A stretch of 7,106 nt of DNA from Phycisphaerae bacterium. GTDB lineage: Bacteria > Planctomycetota > Phycisphaerae > UBA1845 > Fen-1342. Below are positions 1-6,577 of this stretch, piece after piece. The notes beneath the pieces were generated by a model. It saw only the letters and a program-made list of their open reading frames with translations. It searched no databases and had not been told where the DNA came from. Where the stretch lies: NCBI GenBank assembly GCA_016935035.1, contig JAFGRR010000302.1:1-7106 (forward strand), written 5' to 3'. Within the stretch, counting starts at the first letter, position 1; every line of letters begins with the position of its first letter. The position numbers and the translations under genes were made by a program.

Positions 1-240
1 CAAGCCGGGACGGCTCTCTCGGGGGAGTTGCACCCAGGCCACCCCGGGGCTGCGTACCGCTCTCATCGCGGTACTGATCTGCGGTGCGACGGTCGCGCCG
101 ACTGTCCGGTCAAGCCCGGGCGCGGCAATCCATAGCACATCCCATCCAACCCGTTCTGTCGATTTGTCCGCGACGACACTCTGCATCCCGAGAAGCAGGG
201 CCAATGCAATCGCGACGCTCATCATTAGTGGGCGGCCCAT
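1..240 (-). CDS. Exported protein of unknown function, N-terminal part only (3' end outside window)
   Basis: An ATG at 240..238 opens a frame with no stop for 80 codons, to the left window edge. The first 25 residues form a clear Sec-type signal peptide: a short n-region with Arg3, a hydrophobic core around residues 8-18 (SVAIALALLLG) and a plausible cleavage site after Val-Val-Ala24 (VVA/DK). The visible mature part (residues 25-80) has three Trp residues and a stretch WDVLWIAAPGLDRTVG, but matches no family I recognise. The start lies 2 bases after the TAG of the solute-binding gene, so it is very likely co-translated. GGGGA at 254..250 sits 9 bases upstream. ATG-ATG at 225..220 is an alternative start that would leave a shorter n-region and has no clear ribosome binding site. 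The gene is most likely a further periplasmic or outer-membrane component of the same operon; its function cannot be inferred from what is visible. Confidence 0.8.
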   Translation of the reverse strand, partial: MGRPLMMSVAIALALLLGMQSVVADKSTERVGWDVLWIAAPGLDRTVGATVAPQISTAMRAVRSPGVAWVQLPRESRPGL

Positions 241-254
241 GGCTATTTGTCCCC
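241..254 (-). promoter_or_regulatory. Ribosome binding site for the last gene, inside the end of the solute-binding gene
   Basis: GGGGA at 254..250 lies 9 bases before the ATG at 240. It falls within the last codons of the preceding gene, whose TAG stop (245..243) is 2 bases from the start. This arrangement suggests translational coupling. Confidence 0.45.
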
Positions 255-2540
255 AACGTCAATCGACCACCGGGCGATACCGTCAAAGACCGCGTTTGGT
301 CTCATCTGCAGACCATGCAACGCCGGAGTGTACGCGAACGCGTTGCCCTCATGCCACAACGGCAGCAGATACGCCTGACGCAAAACGAAGTCCTCAAGCT
401 GGTTTGCATATCCGCGGATCAACAGCCGGTTGACCGTGAGCCTCTGTTTCTGCGAGAGGATCACGAGCAGGTCGTCACGGATATCCATCGGATTCCCGCC
501 CCGCAGACGGAACAACGGTGATACATTCAGGGACGAATCAGTGAACAGATACGTCGCGTAGGCGACCTCGTAGTCCCTGGCACGGTAGACGCGCCGCCGG
601 TAGTCAGCTTCATCGAGCCCGTGATCGTGGACATCGAGTCCCGCCGCCTGGAGATCCGCCAGCAGGTGCGGCGCGACTTCGGTCGCCAGGCCATGCTTAG
701 GATAGACGAACCGTAGCGGGCGCTCGCGCAGGCCGGCGTTGTCGGCAATGCGCCGCCGGGCATCGTCCGGCGCATAGCTTGGCGGGGCCGCGTTGCGGTG
801 CGACCGTGCCGCCCAACTATCACTCGGGAACAGGCCCGTGTCTGCAGTCTCGCCAACGAGGTCTTCACGCAGAGATGGCAACTCCAGGGCTGCGGCCAGC
901 GACAGACGCGCCGCTCTGCTCTCGGGAACGCCACGATTGTGCGAGTTCATCAGGGCGATGAAACCCAGCGGCTGAATCTGCGTGCGGCCGTTACGCAGGC
1001 GGCTATCGATGTCGGCCAGATCATCTAGGTCGCGCTGGGTCAGGCCAGCAAGGAGCTGGATTTGTCCGTCAATCAAGGCTTGCTGCGCCACGGTGCGCGA
1101 GTCGAAACACTCTATACGCAAGTGCTGAATCGCAGGAGCGGGGTCTGCGTACTGTTCATTCAGTGTGCAGGTCAACACTGTCCCCGACAACGCGACGGGG
1201 CGATATGGGCCTGACACCACGAAGTCAGCCGCATTTGCCTCAGATAGGCGCTGCCCCAAGCGATGCTGCGGTAGGATCCCGATGCACAACTCGTCCACCA
1301 GTACCGGAGGCTGCACGCGGAAGCGCAGACGCATACGTGCCCTGTCCTCAAGCAGCACGACATCTTCGAGGATGTCGTCGAGACGCTCGTCGAAATCGGG
1401 ATAGTCGGGATCGCGCAGTAGTTGGAGCGTGAACGCCACGTCAGCTGCGAGGATCGGCCTGCCATCAGACCAACGTGCAGCGGCGCTGAGTGCCAGCGTG
1501 ACTTCCGTGTTCTCCGAGTTGACGCTCCATTCATCCACCAGATCCGCGATGTACGTGGTGTGGCGCGACTCCGTTCCCTGTGGCACGCGTCGAAATAGCG
1601 ACCGGTAGAAGAGGTGCCCGAGCGTGCGATCGACATACGAGTATCGTGAGTGCGGATTCGCGTGCAGCATGCGCCCGACCAACCCGCAGTTGATACACGC
1701 GTGGTCGCGCAACAATCTCGCGCGTGTCCTCTGAATCGCGGCGTCACGAGGCGCAAGACGCAGCGCGGCTTCCAACGACTGCAGCGCTCGGCCCGGTTGT
1801 CCCGCGACGACTTGGCTCTCGGCTGCAGTCACTAGCCGGTCCGCTTCCTCCGAGATTGCGTGCTCCACGCGGTACACGATCTGGCTCTTGGGATAGCGCG
1901 CGCGGAGATCAGCTGCCAGTTTCTTGGCCGTCTGCCAGTCGCGATTGTCGAGGGCGGCGGTGATCGTCCACTCGAACACGTCCTCGATCGCAGCCTGCAA
2001 CTCGCTTGCCACACTCGGCGGCACCGAGTCTCTCTCGCGCAGCGCGTCGAGTGCTTCTAGTGCCGCGTCCACGTCGCCGTCGCGGGTGTGGCGCCGCGCC
2101 AATCCAATGTCGATCAGAACACGAAGCTCCTGGAACCTGTCCCAGGGCACGGAGTCGTCATGGGCAGGCCAGTCGAGCTGGGCGAAGTGCAGCGGGACTA
2201 TCAACTCTCTGGCCCTATCGAACTGCTCACCGGTCACGAGTTGCTCGAGCAACTCGATCTGGCGACTCTCGCGATAGATGATTCGCTCGATGTCGGCAAT
2301 CCTCAGCCGAACAGTCTTGCCATCGAGGCGCTCGAAGAGCCCATATGTCCCAATGTCGCCAGGGATTGGTCGCACGGGGATATCGACCTTCATTTCGCTA
2401 CCATCACTCGTGACCACGACATCGTATGGGACATCCTGCGAAGCCGCGGTACCGGCAAAGAGCAGCAGCAGAGCCGTGCACATAACCCGTCTGCATGCTG
2501 CGTGTCCGAAGGTGCATTCGGCTGCTCTATTCTTCAGCAC
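243..2540 (-). CDS. Secreted TPR-like / family 5 extracellular solute-binding fusion protein
   Basis: Numbering is from the GTG at 2540, which gives 765 residues. Residues 1-34 form a signal peptide: Arg-Arg17-18, a core CTALLLLFAG, and likely cleavage AAS/QD. Residues 38-92 look like a small beta-rich domain (VVVTSDGS ... DGKTVRLRIADIERI), similar to LSm-like segments seen in planctomycete proteins. Residues 95-280 are helical and TPR-like, including GQPGRALQSLEAALRLAPRD. Residues 295-762 carry hallmarks of the SBP_bac_5 family: ARWSDGRPILAADVAFTLQL at 355-374, SGPYRP at 443-448, and the C-terminal PLWHEGNAF and DGIARWSI. Family members bind peptides, nickel or other small ligands in the periplasm for ABC importers; they usually have about 500-600 residues and no TPR or beta domain. 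No permease or ATPase gene lies in the window, so transport is unproven and a receptor role is possible. There is a CxxC (Cys282, Cys285) at the junction of helices and binding domain. The start overlaps the upstream gene by 14 bases. GTG is preferred over ATG 2600 because GGAGG precedes it by 8 bases; ATG 2483 is also possible. Confidence 0.9.
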   Translation of the reverse strand: MLKNRAAECTFGHAACRRVMCTALLLLFAGTAASQDVPYDVVVTSDGSEMKVDIPVRPIPGDIGTYGLFERLDGKTVRLRIADIERIIYRESRQIELLEQLVTGEQFDRARELIVPLHFAQLDWPAHDDSVPWDRFQELRVLIDIGLARRHTRDGDVDAALEALDALRERDSVPPSVASELQAAIEDVFEWTITAALDNRDWQTAKKLAADLRARYPKSQIVYRVEHAISEEADRLVTAAESQVVAGQPGRALQSLEAALRLAPRDAAIQRTRARLLRDHACINCGLVGRMLHANPHSRYSYVDRTLGHLFYRSLFRRVPQGTESRHTTYIADLVDEWSVNSENTEVTLALSAAARWSDGRPILAADVAFTLQLLRDPDYPDFDERLDDILEDVVLLEDRARMRLRFRVQPPVLVDELCIGILPQHRLGQRLSEANAADFVVSGPYRPVALSGTVLTCTLNEQYADPAPAIQHLRIECFDSRTVAQQALIDGQIQLLAGLTQRDLDDLADIDSRLRNGRTQIQPLGFIALMNSHNRGVPESRAARLSLAAALELPSLREDLVGETADTGLFPSDSWAARSHRNAAPPSYAPDDARRRIADNAGLRERPLRFVYPKHGLATEVAPHLLADLQAAGLDVHDHGLDEADYRRRVYRARDYEVAYATYLFTDSSLNVSPLFRLRGGNPMDIRDDLLVILSQKQRLTVNRLLIRGYANQLEDFVLRQAYLLPLWHEGNAFAYTPALHGLQMRPNAVFDGIARWSIDVGDK

Positions 2541-5500
2541 GTTCAGCGCCTCCCGTCTCCTGCGGAGTCTCCACGCGCCGGCACGACCACAATTCGCCAT
2601 TGCGGCTCATACCTACGAGGTGCGTCGCTGTTGGTCGCACTGGTGTCGACCAGGCTATCGGTACGTCATGCCATTCGAGCAGCCTGCCGCTCCGAGCGTC
2701 CAGCACACAGACGGGGCCTTCGCTGGTGGTGACTACCACAACGCCCTCGCTTGCGACCGGCTCCGCGATCAGCGTAATATCACATGGCGGTACCCAGCGC
2801 CAGCGCTGCTCCGTTCCTTCAAAGCACGTCACTATGCCAAGCGGGGAATACGTGATAATCGACTCCGTGTGAGAGTCGATGCACAGCCGGCAGTCAGGAT
2901 CGAGCCGCAATCGCCCGACTGCCGCCAATGTTCCGGCGTCACACACGATAAGCTGACCCGATGCATCGAGTATGTACACGTGCTCTGACGTTCTTAGCAT
3001 GCTGGTGATGGGTGCCCCGAGACCGATAGCGGTGCTCGCTGTGTGTCGCTCCAGCACCGGACTAGCCGACGCGGCGTCAATAACGTAGATCTCGCACCCC
3101 CTACCTACGACCCATCGCTCCGGCGCCAGTCTCAAAGGCCCCACGGTGTGCTCGAGGGATGCATCGCTCATGCCGCTCGGTGATTCCATCCACAATGTCT
3201 GCTGCTGTCCCGTGTCCGCATTGAAGAACGCGTGCTTGCCGGAGTCGAGCGTCACGAGCACGAATTCGCCACATCGCACCGGCGCGCCGGACACGCCGAC
3301 CGGAAGCCCAGTGACCCACAATGGGCGCCAAGCCCCACGCCACTCCCAGGCAGCCAGGCGCGCGCTCGGACTGTCCGCGTACAAGTACGCCCGCTGTTGT
3401 TCCGCGGACCAGTCGAATACCTTGGAGTGCGCAAACGCCTGAAAGGCCGGCGGCACTGCACTCAGTTGTACCGGCTCCGTTGGTTCCACTTCAAACGCTT
3501 CCTGGGGCAAGGCGACCACCAGCCCCCGCTCGCCGACTATGCTAAACTCGTCAGATTCCGCCAACGGGAACCACTGCCAACGCTCACCCAGCAGGATCTG
3601 CCAGTGCGTCTCGAACTCGTTTGCGCCGGACAGGCACGTCACGACCACTCCCGCGCTAGCCGGAGGGGCAGTAACGAGGATCAACTCGTCATCATTCTCG
3701 ATCGCCTGCACGCATCTTCCACGCAGCTCTGCGACCTGGTCCGCAGGAGCGTCATCGAGGATTGTCTCTTGCGTCATCATGTCATATGTCACTGTGGTGA
3801 CATGATCCGTGATGGCAGTGAACCTAGCGGTCTGGAAAGACACCTCCAGCCCAGCCAGAACCGGGCTGAACTGCGCGCCGGGCAGACTCACTGCGCCGAC
3901 AGCGAATACCCCCTCCTCGGCATCGACCGAGTTGACGCCAAACAAGTGCACCTCACCCCGGTCGGTTGGTATGGCGCAAATCGCGTTGGCAACTAGTGGT
4001 GGACGATGCACCCAGCCAGGGAGACTCATGGTGTGAGTATGCGTAATCGTTCCGTCGAAAGTGAGCGCACTCAGCACCGTAGTGTGTGACGGTGTGCGAT
4101 TGACCGCTAGCGTGTACCCACCGACGAGGATTGGCGGCGCAGGCGACTCGCGGGCCCCGCACATTCCGTACGCAACACTCACGCACTTTCCAGCTTCAAG
4201 ATCAAGCCTGAACATCGTGCCGGCAGCACCCACGCCGACCCACTCGCCGGAAGCATCGAACCAGCCGGGTTGCTCAAACGGCTGGTCCAGTACGTACATT
4301 CCAGCGGCGTCGCCTCGAGGTGAAATCCGTTGAATCGTGCCGTCATCCGTGAGCACATGCAGGTAGCCCGATGTGACAGTTGGTCGACCGAGCACGGTGG
4401 CCTCGAACCGCAAAGTCCAACAATGCTGGCCGTCCGTGGCCTGCCATGCGGACAATCCACTGCAACCATCCGCCGTTACCACGATCCCCTGCCCTTCCCA
4501 CGGCAGCGGCGCCCACGACGCCGGATGGCTGACCAACTGGCTCCAGAGCAGTAGCCCATTGCCGGCATCAACAGCAAAGAGAGTCGTGCCGTGAACGAGG
4601 CAGATGGGGTGGCCGGAAGGCTCGTCCCGCCCCTGAATAAGCCGGGAGATGCTGATCGCCCTGCGCTGGAAAGGTGCGAACGGCGACTCATGGGCCATCT
4701 TCGTGCAGCGCCCGCCATCCCGCAGGCTCGCTCGCATTCGTTCCGCGGTGCGCAGACGCGCGATATCCTCGGCGAAGCTCGCCGGGAGTTCGCGCGCCGG
4801 CCACAACACGCGAAGTTGCTGCAAACGCGCGAAGAACTCGTGATAGCACCCTTCTTGAATCGCCGCATCGCGGGCAACGCCCAACTCAGTCAGCGCCTCC
4901 TGGAACCGAACCGTTTCGGCCTGTTCTCTGATTTTCGTACGGATAGCCACCACTGCCGCCTGATCGAGAGCGCCGCCGACCGAATCGGCCGCCATTCGCT
5001 GTGCAATCGTCAACAGGTTTTCGGCTCGCGCCACGTTGGCCTGGGTCTCTTCTCCGCGTTCGGCCAGCGTGTAAGCCAAGCGGATGTAGCGATCACATGC
5101 GTCCTGCAATAGCGTCTCAGCGTGTTCGGCATCCGGATACTGGGCAAGGTGCTGCTGGATGGCCTGCTGAATCTCCTGCACACCAGTTCCTGAGAACGTG
5201 GCGAGTTTGGATAGGATTGCCGCGGCGCTTGCTGTTTCGGCCACATACTGGCAGCCGTCCGCGCCCGGAAATTCGCGGAGGAACTCGTCGGCAAGTTGCC
5301 GCGTCAGCGCAAAGCGGCCTTCGTCAAATGCGGTCTCAACACTGCGACGATGACGCGTGATCCTGTACCGCTCAGCGTTGGACAGGACATATATGCCGCC
5401 GGCCACGATCAGGACCACAGCGGCGCAGGCACCGATGGCGACCGGCCGCAACCACCACGGGCGCCTCTGTGTCTTGGCGCCAAAGGGCGGACGGATCTTG

Positions 5501-5892
5501 CCGGCGAACTGCTCCTGCTCTGGCGGTTCCGGCTTCGTCATTGGACCCGAGCCGGAAACGGGAGCCGGTGTTAGGACGGTGCTCGTAGTCTCGTGGTACA
5601 CGAGTTCGATCGGACCGATCCGGATCACATCGCCATGACTCAGCTCAGTGCGATCGACCGGCTTGTTGTTCAGCAATGTGGGGCTGGAGGGCGTGATGCT
5701 GACCATCGTGGCGCGCCCCTGGATTAGCACGACAGTGCACTGTTGGTCCGCAACGCCCGGCTTGCGAACCACGATAGTGTTCGCAGTGCCGCTGCCGATC
5801 CTGAGCGGTTCGTTTTCATCAAGGGGGATTTCTTGCGCATCCCCCGAGGGCTGTTTGATCACCAACCTGCGGACCATGTGTGGATCGCTCAT
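2527..5892 (-). CDS. FHA-like domain / transmembrane / helical / PQQ-like beta-propeller membrane protein
   Basis: A 1121-residue protein, apparently a single-pass membrane protein. Residues 8-98 resemble a forkhead-associated domain: LRIGSG at 30-35, LLNNKPV at 73-79 and the closing HGDVIRIGPIELVY at 86-99. Residues 104-145 are a Pro-rich linker ending in basic residues (KTQRRPWWLRP). Residues 151-170 form one hydrophobic helix (VAIGACAAVVLIVAGGIYVL), so the FHA part should be cytoplasmic and the rest periplasmic. Residues 175-395 are alpha-helical and TPR-like. Residues 425-1108 hold PQQ-like propeller blades with the usual repeat (LFAVDAGNGLLLW at 438-450, LSAWQATDGQHCW at 480-492, VCVLDARSGRLLEW at 1061-1074), as in BamB-type scaffold proteins. 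I see no reason to assign quinoprotein enzyme activity. The FHA phosphothreonine-binding residues are missing: Ser34 replaces the Arg of the usual GR, and Ala48/Gln51 replace the Ser/His pair. The gene starts 29 bases after an ExbD gene and overlaps the solute-binding gene. Its ribosome binding site is weak. A role linking cytoplasm to periplasm is inferred. Confidence 0.92.
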   Translation of the reverse strand: MSDPHMVRRLVIKQPSGDAQEIPLDENEPLRIGSGTANTIVVRKPGVADQQCTVVLIQGRATMVSITPSSPTLLNNKPVDRTELSHGDVIRIGPIELVYHETTSTVLTPAPVSGSGPMTKPEPPEQEQFAGKIRPPFGAKTQRRPWWLRPVAIGACAAVVLIVAGGIYVLSNAERYRITRHRRSVETAFDEGRFALTRQLADEFLREFPGADGCQYVAETASAAAILSKLATFSGTGVQEIQQAIQQHLAQYPDAEHAETLLQDACDRYIRLAYTLAERGEETQANVARAENLLTIAQRMAADSVGGALDQAAVVAIRTKIREQAETVRFQEALTELGVARDAAIQEGCYHEFFARLQQLRVLWPARELPASFAEDIARLRTAERMRASLRDGGRCTKMAHESPFAPFQRRAISISRLIQGRDEPSGHPICLVHGTTLFAVDAGNGLLLWSQLVSHPASWAPLPWEGQGIVVTADGCSGLSAWQATDGQHCWTLRFEATVLGRPTVTSGYLHVLTDDGTIQRISPRGDAAGMYVLDQPFEQPGWFDASGEWVGVGAAGTMFRLDLEAGKCVSVAYGMCGARESPAPPILVGGYTLAVNRTPSHTTVLSALTFDGTITHTHTMSLPGWVHRPPLVANAICAIPTDRGEVHLFGVNSVDAEEGVFAVGAVSLPGAQFSPVLAGLEVSFQTARFTAITDHVTTVTYDMMTQETILDDAPADQVAELRGRCVQAIENDDELILVTAPPASAGVVVTCLSGANEFETHWQILLGERWQWFPLAESDEFSIVGERGLVVALPQEAFEVEPTEPVQLSAVPPAFQAFAHSKVFDWSAEQQRAYLYADSPSARLAAWEWRGAWRPLWVTGLPVGVSGAPVRCGEFVLVTLDSGKHAFFNADTGQQQTLWMESPSGMSDASLEHTVGPLRLAPERWVVGRGCEIYVIDAASASPVLERHTASTAIGLGAPITSMLRTSEHVYILDASGQLIVCDAGTLAAVGRLRLDPDCRLCIDSHTESIITYSPLGIVTCFEGTEQRWRWVPPCDITLIAEPVASEGVVVVTTSEGPVCVLDARSGRLLEWHDVPIAWSTPVRPTATHLVGMSRNGELWSCRRVETPQETGGAERAEE
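2541..2554 (-). promoter_or_regulatory. Strong ribosome binding site that decides the GTG start of the solute-binding gene
   Basis: GGGAGG at 2554..2549 is followed by an 8-base spacer and then GTG at 2540..2538. It lies within the last codons of the upstream FHA/propeller gene (stop TAG at 2529..2527). The two genes therefore overlap by 14 bases and are probably translationally coupled. A start here gives a well-formed signal peptide, unlike the upstream ATG at 2600. Confidence 0.65.
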
Positions 5893-5921
5893 TGTCGCCG
5901 TGATTCCGCAGTGTCAGTGCG

Positions 5922-6551
5922 TCATTCGTTGCCCGGTGGGACACCCTTGCCGAATGCAACCTTCTCGATGCCAGCCAGAATGGCCTCATCCTGCAGCCGC
6001 ACAAGCAGCCCCCAGTCCGCCATATCCTCGGCTACGATGATCAGACTCGTCGTCTTTCGCTCGCGCCGCCGCTTCTCAAGTTCCTTCCCGACGTGGTTCC
6101 ACGAGACGGCATCGTCGTCAAGCTGCAACGTGCCATCCGCCGAGACTCTGGCGACGATGTTCTCATCCTGGAGTTCTTGCAGCGTTGGCCGAGCCGCGGA
6201 GTTTGAGGGTGGTGGCGGCGTATCGATGCTCTTCTGTTTCTCGTAGGTCGCGGTCAACATGAAGAACAGGAGCAGCAGAAACGTCACGTCGATCATCGGC
6301 GTCAGATTGACATCAACCTCGCCCACCGGTCGCGGACTGCGCCGTACCTGGGCGTCGTCGAGGGCTTCGGCGAACACCGGGAACTGGTCAATCGGCTGCC
6401 AGGATTGTCTGTTCAGGCTCACCTCAACGTCGTCGTCGACACCGCCGAACTCAATCTGCTCAAGCAGTTCCTGTGTCGTGCCATGACACGTGGCCAACAT
6501 CCCCTGGCGCCAGCTGATCGCATCCTCAAGATCAAGATTGCCGCTCGTCAA
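5922..6551 (-). CDS. ExbD/TolR-family protein with an N-terminal GYF_2-like cytoplasmic extension
   Basis: A 209-residue protein starting at TTG. Residues 81-103 carry the ExbD/TolR signature VNLTPMIDVTFLLLLFFML, with the conserved membrane Asp at position 88 that takes part in proton-driven torque in ExbB-ExbD and TolQ-TolR motors. The periplasmic part starts with a Pro-rich linker (TPPPPS at 111-116), followed by the small alpha/beta domain typical of the family (about residues 122-203, including TLQLDDDAV and TTSLIIVAEDMADWG). Usual ExbD proteins have about 135-150 residues with only 15-25 before the helix; here 80 precede it. In that extension, residues 24-63 (GTTQELLEQIEFGGVDDDVE... and SWQPIDQFPVF) follow the pattern of GYF_2-type domains, where a helix leads into a W-x-P-hydrophobic motif. 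The fold assignment is tentative. The gene lies 26 bases after another ExbD gene and 29 bases before the FHA/propeller gene. Confidence 0.93.
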   Translation of the reverse strand: MTSGNLDLEDAISWRQGMLATCHGTTQELLEQIEFGGVDDDVEVSLNRQSWQPIDQFPVFAEALDDAQVRRSPRPVGEVDVNLTPMIDVTFLLLLFFMLTATYEKQKSIDTPPPPSNSAARPTLQELQDENIVARVSADGTLQLDDDAVSWNHVGKELEKRRRERKTTSLIIVAEDMADWGLLVRLQDEAILAGIEKVAFGKGVPPGNE

Positions 6552-6562
6552 TGCACCTCTCC
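6552..6562 (-). promoter_or_regulatory. Ribosome binding site supporting the TTG start of the second ExbD gene
   Basis: GGAGAGG at 6562..6556 lies in the 26-base gap between the two ExbD genes; its GGAG core is 7 bases from TTG at 6551..6549. The first in-frame ATG is 17 codons further in (6500..6498) and has only a G-rich run directly against it, so TTG is the better start. That keeps the full N-terminal extension in the protein. Confidence 0.6.
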
Positions 6563-6577
6563 GTGTCGCCTATTCGT

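Noticed and set aside
243..1700. Complete ABC import system
   Set aside because: Only the binding protein is present; no Walker motifs or multi-span permease occur in any frame of the window.
1172..1756. Minus-strand open frame of 194 codons in another frame
   Set aside because: It overlaps the solute-binding domain, which carries strong family motifs; the alternative product is rich in Arg, Ser and Thr with no domain.
2541..2600. ATG at 2600 as the start of the solute-binding gene (785 residues)
   Set aside because: The extra 20 residues overlap the upstream gene, are Arg-rich, would spoil the signal peptide and lack a ribosome binding site, whereas GTG 2540 has GGAGG at 8 bases.
2088..2732. 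Plus-strand open frame of 214 codons
   Set aside because: It lies antisense to the solute-binding gene and the end of the FHA/propeller gene. It has no recognisable domain and no signal, and GC-rich genes commonly leave such open frames on the other strand.
3232..3996. Plus-strand open frame of 254 codons
   Set aside because: It is antisense to the propeller region, whose frame has clear PQQ-like repeats. The plus-strand product is of low complexity in Arg and His and has no domain features.
2600..4650. PQQ-dependent dehydrogenase
   Set aside because: The propeller repeats are of the structural type and I see no quinone-site or calcium-site motif; fusion to a membrane anchor and FHA-like domain fits a scaffold better.
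4591..5112. Plus-strand open frame of 173 codons
   Set aside because: It is antisense to the helical region of the FHA/propeller gene and shows no protein features of its own.
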